Shown here in pieces: positions 1-6,996 of a stretch of 21,835 bases of DNA. Position 1 is the stretch's first letter. Each line of letters starts with the position of its first letter. The DNA lies in the NCBI GenBank assembly GCA_964610885.1, contig CAZSWR010000065.1:1-21835 (forward strand), in the 5' to 3' direction. Both the position numbers and the translations under genes were made by a program. Origin of the DNA: CAZSWR01 sp964610885. Its GTDB lineage: Bacteria; Bacteroidota; Ignavibacteria; Kapaibacteriales; UBA2268. The notes under the pieces were generated by a model that was not told the DNA's origin, did not search any database, and saw only the letters and a list, made by a program, of their open reading frames with translations.

Positions 1-55
1 TACGATGCCGATGTGTTAGAAACAATTTAATTATTTTTGTTAAACACATTAGAGA
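1..55 (+). repeat. 55-bp leader repeat, copy 1 (upstream of A1)
   Basis: These 55 bases are identical, by direct comparison, to 2817-2871 (constant offset 2816). Both copies end 9-11 bases before the ATG of a paralogous gene. The match stops at base 56. The left limit is unknown because the window starts exactly at the first matching base, so the repeat may be longer. It holds the presumed promoter of the A genes. Confidence 0.95.
32..39 (+). promoter_or_regulatory. Bacteroidota-type -7 box of gene A1
   Basis: TATTTTTG fits the TAnnTTTG -7 consensus known for Bacteroidota primary sigma factors. It lies 27 bases before the ATG at 67, giving a short leader. A weak upstream box (GTGTT, 13-17) could serve as the -33 element but is not a clean TTTG. 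Exact conservation in the second copy (2848-2855) supports a function. An intrinsic promoter is inferred, not demonstrated. Confidence 0.45.
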
Positions 56-66
56 GTATGATTGAT

Positions 67-1083
67 ATGAAAAGTATAACATTCATAATTCTGTCTTCTT
101 TAATTATTTCGTTATCTTTATTCAGCTCCCTTAACTGCTATTCTCAAAATTGCCAAGAAGATAACGAATTCACAAAAACTCTATCAGGATTTTTTTCGCC
201 AGAGAATTGTCCTGATTGCAGAATCTTTTACAAGGTAAAAACTAACGGACCTGACGGTAAATGCGGGACAACTGCTTATTCGCAATTTTCGTTAGAAATG
301 TGCTATGCTATTAATACTGTAACCGGACTACCTTGCGATTGCTTATCGAGCGAAGAAATGATTCAACTATCATTGATAAATGCAATGGAAATCATTGCCA
401 ATAAAAACTTTCCTATGGGATTATTCACTAAGGCAATAACCAGCATAGCACCATGTTGGGAAAGGACTTCAATTCCGATTGATAAAGAAAAATGGAACCT
501 TGAAAAATTTCCTGAAGAATTGGAAGGAAGTCCCATCGGAGGAAATTCAAAAATAAACGCGATTGAGTCAACACAGAGCACTACGACATCAGAAAAATAT
601 GTTGCAGATTGGTTAAAGCCATGCACTTCATTCAGTGGATGCTGTTCGGCAGTTATCGAGTTGCATTATAATAGATACAACGATGGTACATTGTATATTG
701 AAACTATTAGTATTCTTCAAGCTCCAACAGTAACAACCGAATGCCAAAATGGTTATTGCGAGCCTATGTGTAATGCCTTAAATTTCGAAGGGTATCAACC
801 AAGGAAAGGTAATTCAGAGATTGAATCCACCGAAACTGTAGGCCTATTTGTTTATCCTAACCCTACTAACGGAATTCTGAATATCGAATCGTACAATCAC
901 CAAGAAGGTACAACAATTGAAATACTTGATTATATGGGCAATATAGCGTTCGTATCAGAATTGAATACAGAACAAAATATCTTTAGATTTGATTTGTCAA
1001 ATCTTTCAAATGGCTATTATCATTATAGGTTAATTAATTCATGCCAAGTTCTTAAACAAGGCGATATTATTATATCTAAATAA
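67..1083 (+). CDS. A1: secreted Cys-rich protein of unknown family with T9SS sorting domain
   Basis: 338 aa. The frame is open back to a TTG at 37, but that codon lies inside the promoter-like box; ATG 67 aligns with the ATG of its paralogue A2, so I chose it. Residues 1-27 are a signal peptide ending near CYSQ. The body carries about 15 cysteines, including CPDC at 48-51, PCW at 129-131, a CC pair near 192-193, and a C-x4-C-x3-C group near 226-235. From about residue 258 comes a type A T9SS sorting domain (YPNPTNG near 263-269, ending in GDIIISK). No family is recognised for the body. The protein is presumably exported across the outer membrane and surface-attached. The cysteine order matches A2 although the sequences have diverged strongly. 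B1 follows after 52 bases. CPDC resembles a thioredoxin CxxC, but no thioredoxin fold is evident. Confidence 0.88.
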   Translation: MKSITFIILSSLIISLSLFSSLNCYSQNCQEDNEFTKTLSGFFSPENCPDCRIFYKVKTNGPDGKCGTTAYSQFSLEMCYAINTVTGLPCDCLSSEEMIQLSLINAMEIIANKNFPMGLFTKAITSIAPCWERTSIPIDKEKWNLEKFPEELEGSPIGGNSKINAIESTQSTTTSEKYVADWLKPCTSFSGCCSAVIELHYNRYNDGTLYIETISILQAPTVTTECQNGYCEPMCNALNFEGYQPRKGNSEIESTETVGLFVYPNPTNGILNIESYNHQEGTTIEILDYMGNIAFVSELNTEQNIFRFDLSNLSNGYYHYRLINSCQVLKQGDIIISK

Positions 1084-1089
1084 TATTTC

Positions 1090-1111
1090 GGCGGCAGTTT
1101 AAACTGCCGCC
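1090..1111 (+). terminator. Perfect palindrome between A1 and B1
   Basis: GGCGGCAG-TTTAAA-CTGCCGCC is a perfect 22-bp palindrome, 6 bases after the A1 stop. It is followed by an AT-rich run (ATCATTTATATTTC) without a clean U-tract, so it is at best a weak or partial terminator. It could equally be an attenuator or a 3'-end mRNA stabiliser setting the A1:B1 ratio. The corresponding gap between A2 and B2 also holds a hairpin, of unrelated sequence. Confidence 0.5.
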
Positions 1112-1135
1112 ATCATTTATATTTCTAAGGACTTT

Positions 1136-2497
1136 ATGAAAACAATTCTCTATATCGCGTTCTTTTGTTTCATTCCATCAATTGTTCTCTCCGAGGGCTA
1201 TTGGATGAAATTCGACACCACGCAATTTGCACAGGACATCATTCGCATTGACGTCAATGGAGACAGTAATGCAGTAATTGTTGGGTCTCATACTGAGGTT
1301 TATGGAAATGGTATTATGGATTTTTGGATAGAATCCTATATAAGTATCTCGACAAATAGAGGCGAAACATGGACTAAAATATTCGCATCGAGGAGTGATT
1401 CCGTACCAAACCAACATTGTGATTTCTTTGACTTGCTTCGTGTTAAGTTCGTTGATTCTAACACAATACGTGCAATCGGATACAAAAACAATAATCATTT
1501 TCCTTATTATACCTTTACCACAACAAACCGTGGAGCTACGTGGGATATAAAAACAATCCATGATACGAGCGGTACAGATATTAGTGTCACCTCGTATTCA
1601 TTGAATGAAAGCGGGGATGGAGTAATTGCTTCGGCATATGGATTGTATAGAATTGAAGATAACGGAAAATCAATCATTAATATTTCCACATTCCCCAGTC
1701 CGGAGAACTCGATGTTGACAGCAATAAGGCCAAACAGAAATGTAATATATGCTATAAGTGGTGAACTGACTCCTGATAAACTTCTACACAAAACTACTGA
1801 CATGGGAGTTAACTGGACAACTACCGAACTACCACCATACACCAACTTTATGGAGTTCATAAATGACAGCGTTGGGTATTTTATCCAACAGCCGCTTGAT
1901 CAGTATCTGGATCCATTGCCGGGAGTGCTTTACAAAACTACTGACGGCGGTGCAAACCTTTTTAAAGTCCTCGAATACCCCAGTATTAATTGGTATCAGG
2001 GTATCAAATTTATCGACCAGCAAAATGGATATATTGCCGGAGGCGATAATTTCTTCAGCACTACAAATGGCGGCCAAACATGGGAAATCGATACGACCAT
2101 CAGCGACACCCAAGAATTTCATTCTTTGGGCACTTTAGCAGCAAATAATTCTTCGAATATGTTCTTCGTTCAATTCATGTTATCGCTTTGGAAATACTAC
2201 CCGGGCAAATACACTTCGGCAGAAGAAGAAAGATATTCAAATCCTGAATTGCTCCTCGCCTCCCCGAATCCGTTCACGGACGTTGCGCGAGTGAATTTCG
2301 TGGTGGAGCAGGCGGGCCGTGTCTCGGTCGTGGTCCGAAATTCCATGGGCGAGCAAGTGGCCACTCGTGAATATTTCTCCCAATCGGGCGAACAAAATTT
2401 CTCCCTCTCCGGCGCAAACCTGCCCGCAGGCATCTATTTCTGCGACATCACCGCGAGCGGCAAGACCTACCGCGCCAAGGCAGTGCTGGTGAGGTGA
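1136..2497 (+). CDS. B1: secreted YCF48/BNR-like propeller protein with T9SS sorting domain
   Basis: 453 aa, ATG start with AAGG 5 bases upstream. Residues 1-19 form a signal peptide (cleavage near VLS|EGYW). Five propeller-type motifs of the form TTxxGxxW occur at about 72-80, 128-136, 219-227, 267-275 and 308-316. These resemble YCF48/sialidase BNR repeats, which build beta-propellers; no sialidase catalytic residues are evident. The sequence WKYYPGKYTS (352-361) leads into a sorting domain at about 374-453 (SPNPF...GIYFCDITASGKTYRAKAV). The protein is probably exported and surface-bound, with a binding rather than enzymatic role, which is inference. The last 244 bases are visibly GC-rich and nearly identical to B2, while the rest is AT-rich and diverged. 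Confidence 0.88.
   Translation: MKTILYIAFFCFIPSIVLSEGYWMKFDTTQFAQDIIRIDVNGDSNAVIVGSHTEVYGNGIMDFWIESYISISTNRGETWTKIFASRSDSVPNQHCDFFDLLRVKFVDSNTIRAIGYKNNNHFPYYTFTTTNRGATWDIKTIHDTSGTDISVTSYSLNESGDGVIASAYGLYRIEDNGKSIINISTFPSPENSMLTAIRPNRNVIYAISGELTPDKLLHKTTDMGVNWTTTELPPYTNFMEFINDSVGYFIQQPLDQYLDPLPGVLYKTTDGGANLFKVLEYPSINWYQGIKFIDQQNGYIAGGDNFFSTTNGGQTWEIDTTISDTQEFHSLGTLAANNSSNMFFVQFMLSLWKYYPGKYTSAEEERYSNPELLLASPNPFTDVARVNFVVEQAGRVSVVVRNSMGEQVATREYFSQSGEQNFSLSGANLPAGIYFCDITASGKTYRAKAVLVR
2254..2497 (+). repeat. Shared sorting-domain module, copy 1 (3' end of B1)
   Basis: Aligns without gaps to 5020-5263. I count about 19 mismatches in 244 bases by eye, and 4 substitutions among the 80 encoded residues. 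Milder similarity extends left to 2189 (WKYYPGKYTS). Base composition shifts from AT-rich to GC-rich close to the left edge. Confidence 0.9.
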
Positions 2498-2816
2498 TAT
2501 TGGGGTGATGAATGATAATATTATTTTTATTTCAATTTCAAATACAATATTAGAATTATTTCTTGCATATTTAATATTCGTTTTGTAATTTGAATTCAAA
2601 CAATAACGCTCACAAAGCGAAACCAAAGCAAGAAGTTTTATTCAGCATACACAACAAGCCATGGCACAGCTTAATAAATCATTATTAATACCACAAGGGG
2701 ACGGGCCGCAGTCAGGATAAAAAAATAGGATCCGAAGAGTTTCGAAGCTTTCATATCGGATCCCACGTCGCTCGCGGCGCGAAGAGCGCCACGCAATCGT
2801 TTCGACATCGCAAATA
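2498..2816. other. Gene-free spacer between cassettes
   Basis: No convincing gene. The left half is AT-rich. The right half holds an 8-bp inverted repeat, GGATCCGA (2728-2735) with TCGGATCC (2756-2763), and a small hairpin GGCGC-GAAGA-GCGCC (2776-2790). The right half looks like a decayed dispersed intergenic repeat, though no second copy is in this window. A 64-codon minus-strand frame crosses it and the A2 promoter and is not credible as a gene. No clear terminator follows B1. Confidence 0.6.
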
Positions 2817-2871
2817 TACGATGCCGATGTGTTAGAAACAATTTAATTATTTTTGTTAAACACATTAGAGA
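2817..2871 (+). repeat. 55-bp leader repeat, copy 2 (upstream of A2)
   Basis: Exact match to 1-55. The two copies diverge immediately downstream: AGTATGATTGAT before the A1 start, against ATTATTCAAA before the A2 start. Confidence 0.95.
2848..2855 (+). promoter_or_regulatory. Bacteroidota-type -7 box of gene A2
   Basis: TATTTTTG, identical to 32-39 and 25 bases before the A2 ATG. The conserved spacing to both A genes is the main support. Confidence 0.45.
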
Positions 2872-2880
2872 TTATTCAAA

Positions 2881-3861
2881 ATGAAAAAATCAATCGTTCT
2901 ATTTCTGCTCATCGTGGCAGGCGCGTTTCAAATTGCTTGGGGACAAGAGGAGCCTATGGATCTCGATCCTTGCAAAACTATGCTAAATCCACAATTCTTC
3001 TTTGGTGCTTTCGCGGTAGATGCATGCCCTGATTGCATGATCTTTTGGGAAGGTAGCTACGACGCTGGCGGTACAGGTTCATTCCAAATTCTAAAGGTTG
3101 AAATCGTGGGTAGAACTACCGGCGATGACATACGCTGCGAAAATTGTATCTCAAATTCAGAGATATTCAAACTGGCATACCTCAACATGATGGAAAAACT
3201 AAATGATTGGGATCTCTGGGGACTCTTTAACGGTCACACAACAGCAATGATATCTCCATGTTGGCATGAAATAACAATAAAAATGACTGACGAAGAATAT
3301 CAATCGAAAATTGACCCACCAAAACCGGAACCGGAAATGAAGATGGCACAAAGCAGTAAAGGATCCGAAGAAATACTTGAAGCGAAATACCATAATGGTG
3401 TAGAAATCAGTCCGTGCGAAACTGAAACTGTTTGCTGCAAAGCTAAAATAAATGTAATTTTTAAATTAGACGATAATTATAAAAACAAAGTCGATAAAAT
3501 CGTCGTTCTCGACCACACCTTCCCGCCATCATGCAAAGATGAGGACTGCCAACCGCTCTGCGGGGTTCTCGAATTCAGAGAATATGCGAATAGGCCGAAG
3601 ACGAATGAGCAGGGCACTATCGACATTAGCGTCTATCCGAATCCAACCAACGGGGAGTTAATGATTAATGCTGATGGTATTGGTGATTCGTTTACATTTG
3701 AATTGTCAGATATGCTCGGTAACACTGTGCTAACAAAGCAAATCGAAAATTCTGATGGCCCGATTAATATGGCAATCGAAGCTCAGCCTGGCGTTTACAA
3801 CTATCGTATACTGTTCGGCACGAACATCGTCAAACAAGGATCCATAACAATAATCAAATAA
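2881..3861 (+). CDS. A2: secreted Cys-rich protein of unknown family with T9SS sorting domain
   Basis: 326 aa, paralogue of A1. ATG is the first start after the leader repeat. The signal peptide is about residues 1-21 (AWG|QE). The body has about 12 cysteines in the same order as A1: CPDC at 49-52, PCW at 126-128, PC near 178-179, CC at 185-186, and SC-DC-LC near 218-227. A Pro/Glu/Lys-rich linker near 146-155 has no close A1 counterpart. A type A sorting domain runs from about 246 (YPNPTNG at 252-258) to the end. The sorting domains of the A genes are not the GC-rich version found in the B genes. B2 follows after 55 bases with a terminator-like hairpin between. Function unknown; probably displayed at the cell surface with B2. 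Confidence 0.88.
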   Translation: MKKSIVLFLLIVAGAFQIAWGQEEPMDLDPCKTMLNPQFFFGAFAVDACPDCMIFWEGSYDAGGTGSFQILKVEIVGRTTGDDIRCENCISNSEIFKLAYLNMMEKLNDWDLWGLFNGHTTAMISPCWHEITIKMTDEEYQSKIDPPKPEPEMKMAQSSKGSEEILEAKYHNGVEISPCETETVCCKAKINVIFKLDDNYKNKVDKIVVLDHTFPPSCKDEDCQPLCGVLEFREYANRPKTNEQGTIDISVYPNPTNGELMINADGIGDSFTFELSDMLGNTVLTKQIENSDGPINMAIEAQPGVYNYRILFGTNIVKQGSITIIK

Positions 3862-3871
3862 TTTGACAAAT

Positions 3872-3903
3872 GGGCTACCTACGCCGTGGGTAGCCCTCTT
3901 TTT
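3872..3903 (+). terminator. Intrinsic terminator/attenuator between A2 and B2
   Basis: GGGCTACC (3872-3879) pairs perfectly with GGTAGCCC (3889-3896) across a 9-nt loop, followed by TCTTTTT. This is a good rho-independent form, yet the B2 start is only 14 bases past the T-run and I see no promoter in between. Partial read-through (attenuation) is therefore more plausible than full termination. Confidence 0.65.
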
Positions 3904-3916
3904 AAAGAGGTTTCAG

Positions 3917-5263
3917 ATGAAAAAAATAACTACTTTACTCGTTTTTATCCTGCTATCGGAGTTCGTCTTGGGGCAGGGCTATTGGAAAAAACTTGACAAC
4001 ATAGACTTCCCAGCGTTTTCTATGGCAACTGTCGAGAATTCAATGGTTGTGTGCGGAACAGAATGCAAGAAGATTGACAATAAAAACGTCTTGATTTCTT
4101 ACATCAACCAATCCAATGACGGCGGAGCCACCTGGAAGTGCATTTTCGATAGTCGTAACGATACACTCAGATTCAACCATGGTAGGTATTTCTCTTTGAA
4201 TCATGTATTTCTGAAAGATAAAAATCGAATTTCAGCTTATGGCTTAAATGAACCATTATGCGATAGTACATTTCGGTTCGAGACCACTGACGGAGGCGAA
4301 TCTTGGAGTTTCTCGCCTGTCCTCGACGATTCGGGGATGCCACTATTGATTTCGCAAATCCAAATGACAAATCCCAGAATTGGTTGTTGTACTGACCGCA
4401 AAGGTAGGGCATACGGAATCGAGGATAGTGGAAGGGTCATTAGAGAGCTTAAAGGCTTTGATAGAGAGGAATTATTAATAGGTTCTATTAGCAGATCCAA
4501 TGATTCCACTTTTGTAATAATTGTTGGACAGTGGAATCCAACAAGAATTTTAATCATTTCCAGCGATTACGGTTTAACCTGGACGAATCACGAACTTCTA
4601 CATGGAAGTACCAGAGTTTTCTTTTTTGACGACAAAAACGGTTATATAATCAGAGCCGAACATGATACAAATAATGTACCATACCCGGAGATGCTCTACA
4701 AAACAACCGATGGAGGGAAAACTTTAGAATTAGTATTCCTGAATGACACTCCCGGAAGTGGTTACTTGAACGATTTCTTTTTTGCAGATAAAAACCATTT
4801 TAGATTATTCGGGGAAAAGCACTTTTATTATACAAACGATGGCGGCCAGACTTGGGAACAAGACTCAATAGTTGGAATTAATGGATCTTTAAATGTCGGT
4901 AAAATATATAGGTTCAACGATAGTATTATGTATTTTAAAGAATTGTCAACTGACATTTGGAAATACTATCCCGGCAAATACACTTCTGTAGAGCAAGAGC
5001 AGCCCGCCCCCACTTCCGTCCTCGCCTCCCCGAACCCGTTCACGGACGTAGCGCGTGTGAATTTCGCGGTGGAGCAGGCGGGCCGTGTCTCGATCGTTGT
5101 CCGAAATTCCATGGGCGAGCAAGTAGCCACACGCGAATATTTCTCCCAATCGGGCGAGCATACATTCTCCCTTTCGGGCGCAAACCTCCCCGCCGGCATT
5201 TATTTCTGCGACATCACCGCGAGCGGCAAGACCTACCGCGCCAAAGCAGTGCTGGTGAGGTGA
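3917..5263 (+). CDS. B2: secreted YCF48/BNR-like propeller protein with T9SS sorting domain
   Basis: 448 aa from ATG 3917. The frame is open to 3863, but the upstream start would lie inside the terminator hairpin and mask the signal peptide, and AAAGAGG sits 6 bases before 3917. Signal peptide is about 1-19 (VLG|QGYW). Five repeat motifs at about 65-73, 122-130, 215-222, 261-270 and 305-313 are colinear with those of B1. WKYYPGKYTS (347-356) precedes the sorting domain (about 369-448). The mature N-terminus GYWxKxD is shared with B1. Most of the propeller has diverged from B1, while the GC-rich 3' end is nearly identical. No catalytic residues are evident. Probably an exported binding partner or surface protein. 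Confidence 0.88.
   Translation: MKKITTLLVFILLSEFVLGQGYWKKLDNIDFPAFSMATVENSMVVCGTECKKIDNKNVLISYINQSNDGGATWKCIFDSRNDTLRFNHGRYFSLNHVFLKDKNRISAYGLNEPLCDSTFRFETTDGGESWSFSPVLDDSGMPLLISQIQMTNPRIGCCTDRKGRAYGIEDSGRVIRELKGFDREELLIGSISRSNDSTFVIIVGQWNPTRILIISSDYGLTWTNHELLHGSTRVFFFDDKNGYIIRAEHDTNNVPYPEMLYKTTDGGKTLELVFLNDTPGSGYLNDFFFADKNHFRLFGEKHFYYTNDGGQTWEQDSIVGINGSLNVGKIYRFNDSIMYFKELSTDIWKYYPGKYTSVEQEQPAPTSVLASPNPFTDVARVNFAVEQAGRVSIVVRNSMGEQVATREYFSQSGEHTFSLSGANLPAGIYFCDITASGKTYRAKAVLVR
5020..5263 (+). repeat. Shared sorting-domain module, copy 2 (3' end of B2)
   Basis: Counterpart of 2254-2497, same length and frame, ending at the same stop codon. Upstream of the module the B2 sequence (AGCCCGCCCCCACTTCC) no longer aligns to B1. 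Confidence 0.9.
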
Positions 5264-5343
5264 TGGAGGTGCATTCTTGAATTCCAATATTCATCCGATG
5301 AGCTGATTAGCTGATGTGATGATGTGATAATACGATGATTTGT

Positions 5344-5369
5344 TGTAGGGGCGGGTTCCAAACCCGCCC
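5344..5369. repeat. GGGCGGGTT hairpin repeat, complete copy
   Basis: GGGCGGGTT (5349-5357) pairs with AACCCGCCC (5361-5369) over a 3-nt loop. Its left 18 bases (5344-5361) recur exactly at 5501-5518. Could act as a terminator for B2 in part, but no T-run follows. Confidence 0.75.
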
Positions 5370-5460
5370 GATGATGTCCGAACTGTGATTCTTGTGATTA
5401 ACGTGATTGGAATGATAAAAAAGCAGCAAGTCAACTCAATTTAGGAAAGTACAACCTTCT

Positions 5461-5494
5461 ACTTTCTACTTGTTCCTTGTTACTTTCTACTTGT
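5461..5494. repeat. Tandem ACTTTCTACTTGT repeat
   Basis: The 13-mer occurs at 5461-5473 and 5482-5494, a 21-base period with TTCCTTGT between. A partial unit (CTTCTACTTTC) precedes it. Pyrimidine-rich, no function seen. Confidence 0.7.
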
Positions 5495-5500
5495 AAAAAG

Positions 5501-5518
5501 TGTAGGGGCGGGTTCCAA
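5501..5518. repeat. GGGCGGGTT repeat, half copy
   Basis: Exact 18-base copy of 5344-5361. It breaks off where the second hairpin arm should begin, and the run of small hairpins starts shortly after, so the arm was lost or displaced. Confidence 0.75.
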
Positions 5519-5543
5519 GCGCACTCATCCATTTGATAAAAAC

Positions 5544-5654
5544 CAACCCCGAAGGGGTTGAATATGAATAACCACGTCTTGTGAGGCGTGGGAAACATGG
5601 ATCACACCTGGTGTGGAAACCACCCCGCCCTTCGGGCGCCCATCCTTGGCAAGG
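5544..5654. repeat. Cluster of five consecutive small hairpins
   Basis: Successive inverted repeats: CAACCCC-GAA-GGGGTTG (5544-5560); CCACGTC/GGCGTGG with one G-T pair (5572-5591); CACAC-CTG-GTGTG (5603-5615); CGCCC-TTC-GGGCG (5626-5638); CCTT-GGC-AAGG (5644-5654). Such density suggests a structured dispersed element or an RNA, but I recognise no Rfam class and see no promoter. Strand undetermined. Confidence 0.6.
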
Positions 5655-5692
5655 AGGGAAATGTAAATACCTGATATGTATAAGGATAGAGT

Positions 5693-5726
5693 GGTGCTAC
5701 CATTTCGAAATGGTAGTACCAATTTC
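5693..5726. repeat. GGTRCTACC palindromic repeat, copy 1
   Basis: Contains the perfect 20-bp palindrome CTACCATTTC/GAAATGGTAG (5697-5716), extended by GGT/ACC with one G-T pair. It matches 14276-14309 at 31 of 34 positions in the same orientation. REP-like dispersed palindrome; no ORF inside. Confidence 0.8.
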
Positions 5727-5856
5727 TCGGGGAAGCAGCAACTCCGCGGGGTGTGAACATATTTTCATAACTGTTTATATCCGTAGTGCACAGTAACCAA
5801 TAATAACCTTATAACCACTCCCAAACCTTGATAGCCAACGGAAATCCAGGACCTTG

Positions 5857-5878
5857 AAAACAAAGTGGCGGTCGCCAC
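5857..5878 (-). terminator. Intrinsic terminator of the signalling cluster
   Basis: Read on the minus strand, GTGGCG and CGCCAC (5865-5878) form a stem directly after the cheV stop codon, followed by TTTGTTTTC. The stem can be extended by one G-T and one A-T pair. Confidence 0.65.
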
Positions 5879-6811
5879 CTACTTCACTATCGCCCTAAGC
5901 ATTTCGAGCAGCTCGCCGATCTGGGGCTTTGTGAGCTGGACGTCCGCGCCCACTGCCCGGCCTTTGTGCAAAATGTCTTGCGATACGATCGATGAGAAAA
6001 TCACGACAGGCAATTCCTTAAGCATGGGATCGGATTTAATATTCTTGGTTAGCGTGTATCCGTCCATTTTGGGCATTTCGATGTCGGTGATGACTACGTT
6101 GACAAAATCGGAAAGGTCCTTGCCGGCAGCGATTTCTTTCGTTATGCCGCGCAGTCGGTCCCATGCGTCCTCGCCATTCTGGAAGGATTCGATTTCGTAG
6201 CCGGCCATCTTGAGCCTTTCGGTGATCAATTTGCGAATCGTAACGGAATCCTCGGCCGTGATGGCCCGCAGCGGCTTGGGTATCGCAAGCGGCTCGACTG
6301 TTTTGTCCATGGCGCTAACGGGATCGATATCGGCGATGATTTTCTCGACGTCGAGCATTAGGATTGTGCGTTCGTCTTTTTTGATGATTCCGATGATGGT
6401 TGAATCGCCTTCGTCGAAATCGTGCATTGAATCCGGCGATTCGATTTGCGACCAAGATATGCGGTGGATGCGGTGCACGTCGTTGACGATGAAACCACAA
6501 CGAATTTTATTGAATTCGGAGATGATCATCTTGCGGTGAGGATCGCGATTCTCGTAATTGTACAGATATTTGCTCAAATCGAGAGCCGAAATCAGTGAAT
6601 TACGAAGATTGAACACGCCATAGACGCATTCGGGAAGGTTCGGCATCTTCGTGAGCGGTGGCATTCGGATAATCTCGCGAACTTTTGCCACATTGATACC
6701 GAAAGACTGGGATTGCAATGCGCCATTTCTGCCGGCGAAATTCAAAACAAATTCGACTACTTCGAGTTCGTTCGTGCCGGACTGCAAGAGAATATTGGTT
6801 TCGATTCCCAT
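5879..6811 (-). CDS. cheV: CheV-type chemotaxis adaptor (CheW domain + receiver)
   Basis: 310 aa, the usual CheV length. The N-terminus (MGIETNILLQSG, then NELEVVEF) is typical of CheV. A CheW-like domain spans about 15-165 and includes VYGVFNLR near 63-70. A receiver domain spans about 181-310 with acidic pocket E187/D188, phospho-acceptor D243 in VVITDIEMPKMDG, S273/S274, and conserved K295. Established role: couples chemoreceptors to CheA, with phosphorylation tuning adaptation; cytoplasmic. Start ATG 6811 has AAGGAATTGGAG upstream. It lies 185 bases after the stop of the hybrid kinase, so it may be read from that operon or from its own promoter. No cheA, cheY or receptor gene is present in the window, so its partners are unknown. 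CheV is uncommon in this type of organism. Confidence 0.9.
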   Translation of the reverse strand: MGIETNILLQSGTNELEVVEFVLNFAGRNGALQSQSFGINVAKVREIIRMPPLTKMPNLPECVYGVFNLRNSLISALDLSKYLYNYENRDPHRKMIISEFNKIRCGFIVNDVHRIHRISWSQIESPDSMHDFDEGDSTIIGIIKKDERTILMLDVEKIIADIDPVSAMDKTVEPLAIPKPLRAITAEDSVTIRKLITERLKMAGYEIESFQNGEDAWDRLRGITKEIAAGKDLSDFVNVVITDIEMPKMDGYTLTKNIKSDPMLKELPVVIFSSIVSQDILHKGRAVGADVQLTKPQIGELLEMLRAIVK

Positions 6812-6996
6812 TTCAACTCCAATTCCTTTTTCAAGCCAAACAAATTATGTAATATATCAATACACGTAAGAGTGGGGAAAATCATTTTTTCTTGCATATT
6901 ATTTGTATTCACCACGCGCATCGGGATCGAAGCAATTCATGGAAAGCTCGGGGCATTGATGAATAGGGAAGTGAAAAAGTAAAGATTGCTATTGCG

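Larger units (their letters stand above)
5264..5856. other. Hairpin-rich gene-free region
   Basis: No credible gene. From left to right: a GATG/GTGAT-rich low-complexity patch (about 5295-5340); a GGGCGGG hairpin and a half copy of it; a tandem ACTTTCTACTTGT repeat; a run of five small hairpins (5544-5654); a palindromic repeat (5693-5726); and about 130 bases of plain AT-rich sequence (5727-5856). Short frames crossing it are broken up by the palindromes and show no family resemblance. Confidence 0.7.

Noticed and set aside
37..66. Upstream TTG start extending A1 by 10 residues
   Set aside because: The TTG lies inside the promoter-like TATTTTTG box, and the paralogue A2 starts at the position equivalent to ATG 67.
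2671..2865. Minus-strand 64-codon ORF between the cassettes
   Set aside because: It starts inside the conserved A2 leader, spans inverted repeats, and the product has no recognisable features.
49..3570. A proteins as thioredoxin-like oxidoreductases because of CPDC
   Set aside because: No thioredoxin-fold context (beta-strand before CxxC, cis-Pro) can be recognised, and the motif sits within a Cys-rich body.
4957..5280. Alternative-frame ORFs on both strands over the GC-rich end of B1/B2
   Set aside because: They recur in both B copies only because the sorting-domain DNA is nearly identical; the B frame has a known domain and explains the conservation.
5544..5654. CRISPR array
   Set aside because: The hairpins are of different sequence and spacing; there are no identical direct repeats with unique spacers and no cas genes.
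5525..5796. Short ORFs in the hairpin-rich region
   Set aside because: They run through palindromes and low-complexity repeats, with no start-site signal or family similarity.
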